Of a DNA stretch of 64,000 bases, positions 25,968-34,265 are shown in pieces. The stretch covers positions 1 through 64,000 of the forward strand of contig JAXJPR010000036.1 of the NCBI GenBank assembly GCA_036311565.1. The letters run 5' to 3'. Within the stretch, counting starts at the first letter, position 1. Each line of letters starts with the position of its first letter. The notes below the pieces were generated by a model. That model was not told the origin of the DNA. It saw only the letters and a program-made list of their open reading frames with translations, and searched no databases. Position numbers and translations under genes: made by a program. The stretch is from Fimousia sp036311565 (lineage in GTDB: Bacteria; Bacillota; Clostridia; Lachnospirales; Lachnospiraceae).

Positions 25968-26945
25968 ATGTTTTGTGGTGAATGTGGAAAGAAGATTGCA
26001 GATGAAGCAAGATTTTGTCCTTATTGTGGAAGTGCGGTAGAAGAGGCCGCAGGACAGGAAGTCTACGAAGAAGTAAAAGAAACCGAAGCGGTTGTAGAAG
26101 AGCAGCCAGAAGAATATGAAGAGGTGGAAGTCGTAGAAGAACCTGTATATGAAGAGGAGGAATATGAAGAAACTTCATCTGGAAATGGCAAAAAAACATT
26201 TATTATTGTTTTATTGGTCATTTTAATTGGAGTTGGGGCGTTTTTTGTATGGAAGTTATTCCTGGCAGATACGAAAAATGATCAGGTACAGGCTACGACG
26301 GAAGCGACAACAGATGCAAGTACCAGTGATGATATGGTAAGAGATGATAATACAGAAGAAGCAAATGGAACATCTACACAGCAGGATGATGATCTGCCAG
26401 TTGTTTATGCAGATGCTTCTGTGGATTATAGCAAACCATTATCAACGGATGATTATATTGAATTTGAAACCGATTATGGTTATTCTTTTGCATATCCAAA
26501 AGACTTTTATAATGATGTTTATGAGATTGATGGAGGATATTCCCTTGTCGGAGATGATGGAGTGTCTGCATTTGAAATTTACAAAGAAGACAATCAGTAT
26601 AGTTCTGCCAGTGATGCCATTGAAGGGTATTATAGTTCAGCAAAGAGCAGTATGAATATTTTTGATGAAATTATCAATGCACCAAAAAGCGGAAAATTAA
26701 TTGTTGGAGCAACGAACAGTTTTGATTCCGATATTTATTACTATTATTTAGTACATGCCTATGAAGATGATGTTTATATCATGAAGATTACTTATCCATA
26801 CAGCAGTTCAGAGTCAAAAGAATCTGAAAATCAAAAAAATTATTTTGTAGATTGCATGTATCGTTATTGCAGTTTTTCAGGAGGTACTTATAAACCAAGA
26901 ACATATACCCAGTTTAAGAACAATGATATGGGAACAAAAAAATAG
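25968..26945 (+). CDS. Zinc-ribbon single-pass membrane protein
   Basis: The 325-residue protein opens with a zinc ribbon (CGECGKKIADEARFCPYCG, two CxxC pairs). A strongly acidic linker follows (30-70, rich in E, V and Y), then one transmembrane helix at about 76-100 and an acidic, Tyr/Ser-rich extracytoplasmic domain. In that domain, YIEFETDYGYSFAYPKDFYNDV begins a region like those in other zinc-ribbon membrane proteins of clostridia. It lies 15 nt after the Hsp70 gene, with AAGGAGGAGCGT before the ATG. Function is unknown. The operon suggests the chaperone pair acts at or near the membrane. Confidence 0.82.
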   Translation: MFCGECGKKIADEARFCPYCGSAVEEAAGQEVYEEVKETEAVVEEQPEEYEEVEVVEEPVYEEEEYEETSSGNGKKTFIIVLLVILIGVGAFFVWKLFLADTKNDQVQATTEATTDASTSDDMVRDDNTEEANGTSTQQDDDLPVVYADASVDYSKPLSTDDYIEFETDYGYSFAYPKDFYNDVYEIDGGYSLVGDDGVSAFEIYKEDNQYSSASDAIEGYYSSAKSSMNIFDEIINAPKSGKLIVGATNSFDSDIYYYYLVHAYEDDVYIMKITYPYSSSESKESENQKNYFVDCMYRYCSFSGGTYKPRTYTQFKNNDMGTKK

Positions 26946-26960
26946 TCAATGATATATAAA

Positions 26961-26995
26961 ATACCAGCTGGCAGATGGTCAGCTGGTATTTTTTT
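26961..26995 (+). terminator. Terminator of the J/TPR-Hsp70 operon
   Basis: ATACCAGCTG (26961-26970) pairs with CAGCTGGTAT (26980-26989), followed by seven T residues. Confidence 0.9.
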
Positions 26996-27013
26996 GTATC
27001 AGGACAAAATATT

Positions 27014-27547
27014 CTATTTTCGATCATAATAAATAGATTTTCCGTGAGTAGAAAGTGGGATGCCCACTGCTATTTTTACAGAAGGATCGAACAGATTCAG
27101 ACTCAGTGCGCCTACTCCAACGGAGAACATGACACGATTGTCGATTCGATGATCTGCAGCAACACTGACTGCAGAGCCAATAGCAATTCCTAAATCAATT
27201 GGATCATAGACACAGCAGTTTCCACTTGCCTGGCTGACAGCACAGTCTGAGCTTCCACAGAACTGGCAGGCTTCATTTAGTCCGCGAGGGTTATGTCCAA
27301 TACCTAAAAGAACCACCGCCTGGCTATTTCTTATATTTTTTGCATCACGGATGCAGAAGGCAAGATTGTGTTCTTCTCCAATTGCTTCCATGGAAGAAGC
27401 CAAAGCTTCTAAATCGTCTCCAGTTACTATGCATGTGTGAAGAAAATCCTGGCCTTTGGTCTTTGGTGCAGTTCTGGCAGCAGCCATCATCTGTTGTGCA
27501 ACAGAAAGAACCGCATGATTTTCTGCTTCATTTGCGTTAATTATCAT
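27014..27547 (-). CDS. DUF2148 ferredoxin-domain protein
   Basis: The 177-residue protein matches DUF2148, whose members are annotated as ferredoxin-like. A compact cysteine cluster lies in CQFCGSSDCAVSQASGNCCVYD, suitable for an iron-sulfur centre. The N-terminus has AARTAPKTKGQDFLHTCIVTGDDL. Its redox partner and role are unknown. It is the last gene of a minus-strand operon, 17 nt after the phosphoesterase gene, with AAGAAAGGATAAAAGC before the ATG. Confidence 0.82.
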   Translation of the reverse strand: MIINANEAENHAVLSVAQQMMAAARTAPKTKGQDFLHTCIVTGDDLEALASSMEAIGEEHNLAFCIRDAKNIRNSQAVVLLGIGHNPRGLNEACQFCGSSDCAVSQASGNCCVYDPIDLGIAIGSAVSVAADHRIDNRVMFSVGVGALSLNLFDPSVKIAVGIPLSTHGKSIYYDRK

Positions 27548-27564
27548 AATGCTTTTATCCTTTC

Positions 27565-28173
27565 TTAAGTATTATTTTTTGGAAAATGGTCAAATAAAAA
27601 TTTCTCATATGCATTAATAATGACCGTTTGTTTATGGATATCAACTCGTGGAACGTTCATTGCATAATTCAGATGAACATGTCCATGGACAAAATAGAGT
27701 GGATTATACTTATCCATCAGGTCATAAATACATTGGAAACCCTGATGAGGCAGATCCTCTCCATCATGAATTCCCTTGGCAGGGGAATGTGTTACCAGAA
27801 TGTCAAATCCTTTATGACGCTTGAGCTGAGGCCATAAGCGACGAATTCTTCTTCGCATTTGTTTTTCTGTATACTGGTGGGAGCCATTGCTGTACTGCAT
27901 AGAACCTCCCAGACCCAGGATGCGAAGTCCATTATAATTAATGATTCGATCTTCGATGCAGATACATCCTTCTGGAGGTGTTTTTGCATATCTTCCATCA
28001 TGATTACCATGAACATATAATACATCACAATAGTACATGGTGGTCAAAAAGGAAAGATATTCTGGTTTTAAATCTCCGCAGGAGATAATTAAATCAATGT
28101 CTTTTCGTTTGTTCTGGGCATAAAAATCCCATAATGCGGCGGATTCTACATCCGCAACAACAAGTATTTTCAT
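27565..28173 (-). CDS. Calcineurin-like metallophosphoesterase
   Basis: The 202-residue enzyme has the dinuclear metal motifs ADVES (a variant of the usual DxH), SCGDLKPEY, VHGNHD, THSP and HGHVH. The first motif reads D-V-E in place of D-x-H. The substrate may be a phosphodiester or phosphomonoester and cannot be named. It is the middle gene of the operon, 15 nt after the ParB/BMP gene, with CTAGGAGTAATTT before the ATG. Confidence 0.85.
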   Translation of the reverse strand: MKILVVADVESAALWDFYAQNKRKDIDLIISCGDLKPEYLSFLTTMYYCDVLYVHGNHDGRYAKTPPEGCICIEDRIINYNGLRILGLGGSMQYSNGSHQYTEKQMRRRIRRLWPQLKRHKGFDILVTHSPAKGIHDGEDLPHQGFQCIYDLMDKYNPLYFVHGHVHLNYAMNVPRVDIHKQTVIINAYEKFLFDHFPKNNT

Positions 28174-28188
28174 AAATTACTCCTAGTC

Positions 28189-30087
28189 TTAATGATAAAT
28201 TCCCTGAATTTCCATTACCGTTTTGGCATCATCAACTAATTTGCTGGCATCAGGGATGGTTCCGATGATATTTTCGGTAAGCCAGTCCATTGTCATAATT
28301 TCGTTTGGTGTCAGAGTGTTTCCTTCCTGATTTTTTAATTTTCCATTTTGATCAGAAATCGTGCCGGAAAATGGATGAAACATTCCGTTTTGAATGGATG
28401 TTTTTAATACATCAGCTAATTGTCTGACACCAGCCGGCAGCCGTCCGGAAAGTAAAACATCGATTAGACCAGAAGACATGCCCCACCAATAATTGATGGC
28501 TTCCTCTGCTCTTAGAGGTTCTTTTTTCCAGCTATAATTTAAGATGGAATCTATAATCTGAATATAAAAGCTTCCCCAGTTCCATACTGGCATAGCCAGA
28601 GGAGGCTCATCGGGATGTTTATGGTCATAGAGCCCAAATCTTAAGGGACTGTTTGGAATCAGATTGTCATAACCGGATACAATGGAAACATTTGCTTCTC
28701 TTAATTTCTGTTCTATATTCAAATCTTTCTGGGTATACCAGTATAGATGAATGTGTGCATCTGGATTTACCATGCCAACACCTAGTGCAAAGGCGTTGAT
28801 GTTAGCAATGGCGCCATAAATAGGATAATCTGCCAGATATCCGATATCTTCGGACTGTGCCATAATTCCAGCGATGGCACCCATCACAAATTTAGCTTCA
28901 TATAAACGACCATAATAAGTTTTCATATGTCCATAGCAGGTATTCAGAGAACAATTTAAAATCTTCACATGAGGATATTTACCAGCGATGGAGGTACAGG
29001 ATTTTAACAAACTTGGAGTTGTTACAAATAGAACACTGCAGCCTTTTTTAATGGCTTCTTCCATTGCTTTTGTACCTTCTGCGGCAGTCTGGATATTGTC
29101 ATAGACTAAAATAGAAATCTGATTTCCATACTCCTCTTCTAACTGTCTTCTTCCTAAATCGTGCATATATGTCCATTTGGATGTTTCCGGCGACTTGGAA
29201 TAAATAAAGGCGACTTTTAAAGGTGGATTCGTCCGGCGGAGCAATCCTCGGAGAGGAGAAGCACCCACATGTTCCGGATCCATCTTAAGCGTGAGACGGC
29301 GCTTATTTGGAAACAACAAAAAATCTTCCCACAGAAGAGAAATCTCTTCTTTTAAAATCTTCTGGGATTTTTCAAAAAGATCTTCGTATCTATGATAATC
29401 AAGATAAATCAAAAATGCATCTGCCGGTGTCAGAGGAAGTTTCATGTTACTGTATTCAGACAGAAGCTGTGTAAAACGATAATACGCAGATTTAAAATGA
29501 TTTTGCATATCAGTATTCCATCTTTGATGATTATCCGGATTAATATATTTTAGCAAAGTAGAATAACTTCCCGGTTCTGAAAAAATTATAAAATTCAAAT
29601 GTGTGATTCGATAAAAATCCATAAATTCATAATAAACGATGGATTCTTTGGAAGTATTCTTTTTTGGAATGATCCGGGTCACATGGCCGGGAATGGTAAC
29701 AGCGCCAAAATGTTTCATGACACTAACACGCTTATTGCCTTCTACAATATAAAAATGATTCATAAATTCATAGGCTTCGACGGGATCTCTGATACCTTCT
29801 TCAAAATGTGCTTTGGATAAATTTATCCACTTGGCAGCAAATTCAGTATCCTCTTCTAAAAGAGGCATAAAATTGCTGGCAAAAGCATTGGTACGGCCAC
29901 GGCTTTTGGTTCCCGCAATTTGAGCAATAGGGATTTCCACTAATCCAAGATCACATTCGCCGTCGGTCTCGGTATAATTTAATATGTCATCTAATACCTG
30001 CAGATAAGGATATTCACCCCGAATGGAGTGGGCGCGAAAATCCTTCATAGCAGATTTCCTTGCTTTGTTATATTCTTTCAAAGGCAT
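28189..30087 (-). CDS. Cytosolic ParB-like/BMP (Med) fusion protein
   Basis: The 632-residue protein has two recognisable parts. Residues 48-135 resemble a ParB/Srx-type domain (LVEIPIAQI...FYIVEGNKRVSVMKHFGA, with the EGNKR motif). Residues 288 to about 600 match the BMP/Med periplasmic-binding fold (PPLKVAFIYSKSPETSKWTYMHDLGRRQLEEEYG...MGAIAGIMAQSEDIGYLADYP) found in purine-nucleoside binding lipoproteins. There is no signal peptide or lipobox, so the ligand would be sensed inside the cell. The start at 30087 is 8 nt after GGAGG; an upstream ATG at 30093 is too close. It heads an operon with the phosphoesterase and DUF2148 genes. No transporter genes accompany it. Confidence 0.82.
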   Translation of the reverse strand: MPLKEYNKARKSAMKDFRAHSIRGEYPYLQVLDDILNYTETDGECDLGLVEIPIAQIAGTKSRGRTNAFASNFMPLLEEDTEFAAKWINLSKAHFEEGIRDPVEAYEFMNHFYIVEGNKRVSVMKHFGAVTIPGHVTRIIPKKNTSKESIVYYEFMDFYRITHLNFIIFSEPGSYSTLLKYINPDNHQRWNTDMQNHFKSAYYRFTQLLSEYSNMKLPLTPADAFLIYLDYHRYEDLFEKSQKILKEEISLLWEDFLLFPNKRRLTLKMDPEHVGASPLRGLLRRTNPPLKVAFIYSKSPETSKWTYMHDLGRRQLEEEYGNQISILVYDNIQTAAEGTKAMEEAIKKGCSVLFVTTPSLLKSCTSIAGKYPHVKILNCSLNTCYGHMKTYYGRLYEAKFVMGAIAGIMAQSEDIGYLADYPIYGAIANINAFALGVGMVNPDAHIHLYWYTQKDLNIEQKLREANVSIVSGYDNLIPNSPLRFGLYDHKHPDEPPLAMPVWNWGSFYIQIIDSILNYSWKKEPLRAEEAINYWWGMSSGLIDVLLSGRLPAGVRQLADVLKTSIQNGMFHPFSGTISDQNGKLKNQEGNTLTPNEIMTMDWLTENIIGTIPDASKLVDDAKTVMEIQGIYH

Positions 30088-30117
30088 GATCATTACCTCC
30101 AGATGGTATTATTCTAA

Positions 30118-30132
30118 ATGGATCATATCCAT
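30118..30132 (-). promoter_or_regulatory. Inverted repeat upstream of the ParB/BMP operon
   Basis: ATGGAT-CAT-ATCCAT is a perfect short palindrome 31 nt before the start codon. TAGAAT on the minus strand just downstream could be a -10 box, but no -35 box is convincing. Confidence 0.35.
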
Positions 30133-30191
30133 ATTTCTTAGTTTATTATCCATTATTTTCCGGAACAAATCAAGACATATCCATTGACTCC

Positions 30192-30220
30192 TTGTAAGCA
30201 AGTCAAAAAAAAGGTATAGT
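30192..30220 (+). promoter_or_regulatory. Promoter of the C_GCAxxG_C_C gene
   Basis: TTGTAA (30192-30197) and TATAGT (30215-30220) have a 17-nt spacer. Confidence 0.6.
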
Positions 30221-30255
30221 AATTGAAAAGAAAGAATTACCAAGGAGGAGATAAC

Positions 30256-30669
30256 ATGAGCCGAATTACATTGGGAGATGAAAAACACGAAAAAGGATAT
30301 AGCTGTAGCCAGGCCGTTGCATGCGTTTTTTGTGAAGAAATGGGATTAGATGAAGAAACGGTATTTAAATTAAATGAAGGATTTAGTGCTGGTATGGCAG
30401 ACATGGAAGGAGTATGTGGTGCACTTTCCGGAGCTGCTATGGTCATCGGAATGATCAACAGTACAGCAAACCTGGAAAATCCAGATTCTAAGCCAGAAAC
30501 TTTAAAAATTGTCAGAGAACTGGTAGCGAAATTCCGTGAACAGAATGGCTCTACTATCTGCAAGGAGTTAAAAGGAGTAGAAACTGGAACAGCTTTAAGA
30601 AGCTGTGCTGGATGTATTGAAGATGCCATTCGTTTGACAGAAGAAACATTGGAGAAGATGAAACAATAA
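30256..30669 (+). CDS. C_GCAxxG_C_C-family redox protein
   Basis: The 137-residue protein has the conserved cysteine layout of the C_GCAxxG_C_C family: YSCSQAVACVFCEEMG near the N-terminus, GVCGALSGAAMVIG in the middle, then CKEL and CAGCIEDA. Members are thought to be redox-active or metal-binding, and function is unproven. CAAGGAGGAGATAAC precedes the ATG at 30256, and the upstream in-frame ATG at 30223 lacks this. It is transcribed alone and converges on the LacI-type regulator. Confidence 0.88.
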   Translation: MSRITLGDEKHEKGYSCSQAVACVFCEEMGLDEETVFKLNEGFSAGMADMEGVCGALSGAAMVIGMINSTANLENPDSKPETLKIVRELVAKFREQNGSTICKELKGVETGTALRSCAGCIEDAIRLTEETLEKMKQ

Positions 30670-30688
30670 GAAACTAACAAAGTAAAAA

Positions 30689-30722
30689 GAAGATGTACCG
30701 ATTGGGTACATCTTCTTTATTT
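30689..30722. terminator. Bidirectional terminator between the redox protein and LacI-type regulator genes
   Basis: GAAGATGTACC pairs with GGTACATCTTC around GATTG, with T-rich DNA after it and an A-run before it (30684-30688). It overlaps the stop codon of the minus-strand regulator. Confidence 0.85.
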
Positions 30723-31727
30723 TGGGGCCTTTCCACAACTGTCTCTCTTAATAAGTGTACAAGGAAGGGTAATTTGCAGCGGAATGGTATTCGATTCTTC
30801 CTGTAAGATGGAATGATGAATAAACCGTGCGGCATATTTTCCCATGTATTCTGCTGGCGCATGAACCGTAGTCAGCGGAGGATTGGTATAAGATGCTACG
30901 TTAATGTCGTCAAATCCAACAACAGAAATATCATCTGGAATGTGATAATCTGCCTGATGTAAAGCACGCAGTGCTCCAATTGCAATGGGATCACTGGCTG
31001 CAAATACAGCTGTTGGAACACAATCACCTTTTAAAAGTGTTTGCATCATTTGATATCCAGATTCAGCAGAAAATTCATCCTCAATAATATAAGGCTCATA
31101 TTCTAAATCGTGAGAGATACAGTAGTCAATAAAAGCGGCTTTGCGCTGTTCGAAATAAATGTCGTTTCCAACATGTTCTACACCGCCAAGATAGGCGATT
31201 TTTTTATGTCCCAAAGAAGTCAGATAATCCATCACATCAAAAACTGCTCTCCGGAAATCTAAAACAATGGAATTGAAATCAATGTGTGGAGAAACCATAT
31301 CGATGATCATGAGCTGTTCACTGATATCTTGAAAACGGCGAATATCTTCTTTTGAATATTTTCCAATACAAATCAGACCATCTAACATAGATAATTGCTT
31401 TGCATAATCATAATCGGTCTGGAAAATACGTACCACACGGATATTAAATTCCATACAATAGGATTCGATTCCATTACGAATTGTCTGATAATATGGGTCT
31501 TCTAATTCCTGGAACATGGAATACCATTGGAAAATTCCAATGGTAATGGGTTGTTTTGCTGCTTTATTATTTTTTGTTTTTTTTTCATATTGAAGCTCTT
31601 TTGCAATAGCAAGGACTTTTTCGCGCGTTTCTGGGGCAACACTTAATGTCTCATCTTGATTTAAAATACGTGAAATGGTTGCAGGCGAAACCTGTGCTAA
31701 TGCGGCAATGTCTTTTAATGTAGCCAT
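30717..31727 (-). CDS. galR: LacI/GalR-family transcriptional regulator of the gal operon
   Basis: The 336-residue protein has an N-terminal helix-turn-helix and hinge (TLKDIAALAQVSPATISRILNQDETLSVAPETREKVLAIAKELQY) and a sugar-binding periplasmic-like domain (ITIGIFQWYSMFQELEDPYYQTIRNGIE...ISVVGFDDINVASYTNPPLTTVHAPAEYMG). It is divergent from galM-galK-galE-galT across a 198-nt region with four TTTASTAAA boxes. This makes it the likely galactose-responsive repressor, though the name is inferred from position. AGGACGTGTATCA precedes the ATG. Confidence 0.88.
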   Translation of the reverse strand: MATLKDIAALAQVSPATISRILNQDETLSVAPETREKVLAIAKELQYEKKTKNNKAAKQPITIGIFQWYSMFQELEDPYYQTIRNGIESYCMEFNIRVVRIFQTDYDYAKQLSMLDGLICIGKYSKEDIRRFQDISEQLMIIDMVSPHIDFNSIVLDFRRAVFDVMDYLTSLGHKKIAYLGGVEHVGNDIYFEQRKAAFIDYCISHDLEYEPYIIEDEFSAESGYQMMQTLLKGDCVPTAVFAASDPIAIGALRALHQADYHIPDDISVVGFDDINVASYTNPPLTTVHAPAEYMGKYAARFIHHSILQEESNTIPLQITLPCTLIKRDSCGKAPK

Positions 31728-31800
31728 TGATACACGTCCTTTCTATGTTATTTATTATAGCAAAATGTCAAAAAAAATCAAAGTGTTTCAGTGAAAAAAA

Positions 31801-31888
31801 TTTAGTAAAATTCAAGTTAAAAGTTTACTAAATAATAAGTAAAAAATATATTGACATTTTACTAAAAATCATATATTATTTTAGTAAA
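31801..31888. promoter_or_regulatory. Four repeated operator boxes in the gal control region
   Basis: TTTAGTAAA or its complement TTTACTAAA occurs at 31801-31809, 31824-31832, 31858-31866 and 31880-31888. The third lies between the -35 and -10 boxes and the fourth directly follows the -10, so a bound LacI-type protein would block initiation. The outer two suit looping or autoregulation of the divergent regulator. Confidence 0.75.
31851..31879 (+). promoter_or_regulatory. gal operon promoter
   Basis: TTGACA (31851-31856) and TATTAT (31874-31879) have a 17-nt spacer. The start codon of galM is 46 nt downstream. Confidence 0.88.
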
Positions 31889-31925
31889 GAAACAGAGGTA
31901 AAGCAAAAAACAAATGGAGGAACTT

Positions 31926-32942
31926 ATGGATACAATAACAGTGACAGAAAAGAGAGACGATGGAATAGTTCTCTTTGAAATGAAAAATGAAAATCTTACT
32001 GTAAAAGTAACCAACTTAGGATGCCACATCTTGTCCATATTGATGAAGGACAAAAACGGACAGGAAGATGATGTGGTTCTGGGGTTAGAAGAGGTGGATG
32101 ATTATTATCGGGATGATAAATATCTGGGTGCCCTGGTGGGAAGGGTTGCTAACCGAATTGGACACGGATCCTTTTGTCTGAATGGAAAACGGTATGAATT
32201 GGCAATCAACAGCGGGGTCAATCATCTGCATGGAGGACAGATCGGATTTGACAAAAAGTTATTTGATTATGAAATAAAAGAGGACCGGATTATTTTTACT
32301 TATGTATCTCCTCATATGGAAGAAGGATATCCGGGGACATTAACGTTAAAAGCAGAATATTGTCTGGAAGGAGATGTTTTGACCATCCGTTATCATGCAG
32401 TCAGTGATCAGGATACCATCTGCAACTTTACAAATCATTCTTACTTCAACTTAACAGGTGGAAAAACAGATATTTTGACTCATAAGCTTTTGATTGAGGC
32501 AGATCAGATCTTATGCATCGATCATACGGGGCTGGCCACAGGGGAGACTATGGATGTAGAAGGGACAGCGTTTGATTTTCGATCCTATCATTCGATTGGA
32601 GAACGGATTGGAGCAGATGAAGAGCAGTTAAAACTGGGTGGAGGTTATGACCATACGTTTTTACTAAATAAAGCTGAAAATCAAATGGAATTATACCACG
32701 AAGAAACGGGAAGAAAGCTTTCTATATCGACAACACTGCCGGGGGTACAGCTTTATACCGCAAACTTTCTGTCTGGAGGATTACCGGGAAAACATGGGGA
32801 AAATAAGAACCGTTATGCCGTTTGTTTAGAGACACAGATGATGCCAAATTCTATTAATATTGAAACGGAACCCGGTGTCATTTTAAGAAAGGGAGAGAGT
32901 TTTGAATCTTCCACTTCCTATAAATTTGAAATAGTAAAATAA
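31926..32942 (+). CDS. galM: Galactose mutarotase (aldose 1-epimerase)
   Basis: It interconverts alpha and beta anomers so that beta-galactose from lactose can enter the Leloir pathway. The 338-residue protein has NRIGHGSF...GVNHLHGGQIGFDKKLF with the catalytic-site histidines, NHSYFNLTGG and the later GGGYDHTFLL. The catalytic glutamate region is VCLETQMMPNSIN. GGAGG at 31916-31920 precedes the ATG at 31926; an in-frame ATG at 31914 contains the ribosome site and is rejected. It is the first gene of the gal operon. Confidence 0.93.
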   Translation: MDTITVTEKRDDGIVLFEMKNENLTVKVTNLGCHILSILMKDKNGQEDDVVLGLEEVDDYYRDDKYLGALVGRVANRIGHGSFCLNGKRYELAINSGVNHLHGGQIGFDKKLFDYEIKEDRIIFTYVSPHMEEGYPGTLTLKAEYCLEGDVLTIRYHAVSDQDTICNFTNHSYFNLTGGKTDILTHKLLIEADQILCIDHTGLATGETMDVEGTAFDFRSYHSIGERIGADEEQLKLGGGYDHTFLLNKAENQMELYHEETGRKLSISTTLPGVQLYTANFLSGGLPGKHGENKNRYAVCLETQMMPNSINIETEPGVILRKGESFESSTSYKFEIVK

Positions 32943-32955
32943 GAGGTAAAAGATA

Positions 32956-34239
32956 ATGAAAAAAACAAATAATTTAGTAAAAGAATTAAAAGCGCAGGCA
33001 CATAGAGAGTTATTAAAAGACATTTATTTAGATGAATCTTTATTAAAATATCAGGAAAAAAGATACGTAAAAGCCATTGAAACATATGAAAAATTATTTG
33101 GAGAAGGAGAAGTAGAAATTTATAGCGCACCAGGACGAAGCGAAGTAGGTGGAAATCATACGGACCATCAGTATGGCTGTGTGCTTGCTACTTCCATTAA
33201 TTTAGATGCGATTGCAGTTGTAGGGAAAAAAGAAGGAAGCATTGAATTAGTGTCCGATGGCTATGACCAGTTGATAAAAGTGGATTTAAATGATTTAGAG
33301 AAGAAACCAGAGGAAGAAGGGACTACGACAGCCCTGATTCGGGGAATGGCAGCTAAATTAAAAGAAGCAGGATATAAAATAGGAGGATTTCAGGCATTTG
33401 TGACCAGCGATGTTCTGGTCGGAGCTGGCTTATCATCTTCTGCAGCATTTGAAACAATCATTGGAACCATTCTTTCAGGATTATACAATGACATGAACAT
33501 CAGTCCGGTATTTATTGCACAGGCAGGGCAGTATGCAGAAAATGTATATTTTGGAAAACCTTGTGGCTTGATGGATCAAATGGCCTGCTCTGTGGGCGGT
33601 CTGATTAATATTGATTTTGCAGATCCAAAGGAACCAGTCATGAAGAAAGTAGAGGTAGAATTTGAAGCTTATGAACATAGCTTATGTATCGTAGATACTA
33701 AAGGTTCTCATGCAGATTTAACGGATGAATATGCGGCTGTTCCTTATGAGATGAAAGCAGTAGCAGAAAAACTTGGAAAAGAAGTGCTTCGTCAGGTAGA
33801 TAAAAAAGAATTCTTTCAGGCCATTCCAGCATTAAGAAAAGAATTAGGAGACCGTCCGGTCCTTCGTGCCCTTCATTTTATGGAAGAAAATGAAAGGGTC
33901 GGAAAACAGGTAGAAGCGTTACGCGATGGAAAGTTCCAGGAATTTTTACAGCTGGTAAAAGAATCTGGCAATTCTTCCTTTCAATATCTTCAGAATGTAT
34001 ATACAAACAAAGATGTACAAAATCAGAGCATGTCGATTGGTCTTGGAGTGGCGGAAAGTGTGTTAGGAAATCATGGTGTCAGCAGAGTGCATGGAGGCGG
34101 GTTTGCTGGAACCATTCAGATTTTTGTGGAAAATGATTATGTAGATCAGATAAGAACAGCCATGGATGGCGTGTTTGGAGAAGGTTCTTGTCATGTATTG
34201 AAAGTAAGAAAATACGGCGGAATGAAAGTTTTAGCGTAG
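32956..34239 (+). CDS. galK: Galactokinase
   Basis: It phosphorylates alpha-galactose to galactose 1-phosphate. The 427-residue GHMP kinase has the galactose-binding signature PGRSEVGGNHTDHQYG (a variant of GRxNLxGEHTDY), the ATP loop VLVGAGLSSSAAFE and the C-terminal GGGFAGTIQIF motif. It starts 13 nt after galM behind AGAGGTAAAAGATA. It is somewhat longer than the 390-residue E. coli enzyme because of an N-terminal helical extension (about 35 residues). Confidence 0.94.
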   Translation: MKKTNNLVKELKAQAHRELLKDIYLDESLLKYQEKRYVKAIETYEKLFGEGEVEIYSAPGRSEVGGNHTDHQYGCVLATSINLDAIAVVGKKEGSIELVSDGYDQLIKVDLNDLEKKPEEEGTTTALIRGMAAKLKEAGYKIGGFQAFVTSDVLVGAGLSSSAAFETIIGTILSGLYNDMNISPVFIAQAGQYAENVYFGKPCGLMDQMACSVGGLINIDFADPKEPVMKKVEVEFEAYEHSLCIVDTKGSHADLTDEYAAVPYEMKAVAEKLGKEVLRQVDKKEFFQAIPALRKELGDRPVLRALHFMEENERVGKQVEALRDGKFQEFLQLVKESGNSSFQYLQNVYTNKDVQNQSMSIGLGVAESVLGNHGVSRVHGGGFAGTIQIFVENDYVDQIRTAMDGVFGEGSCHVLKVRKYGGMKVLA

Positions 34240-34265
34240 AACAAATCAAAAGGAAAGGAAAAATT

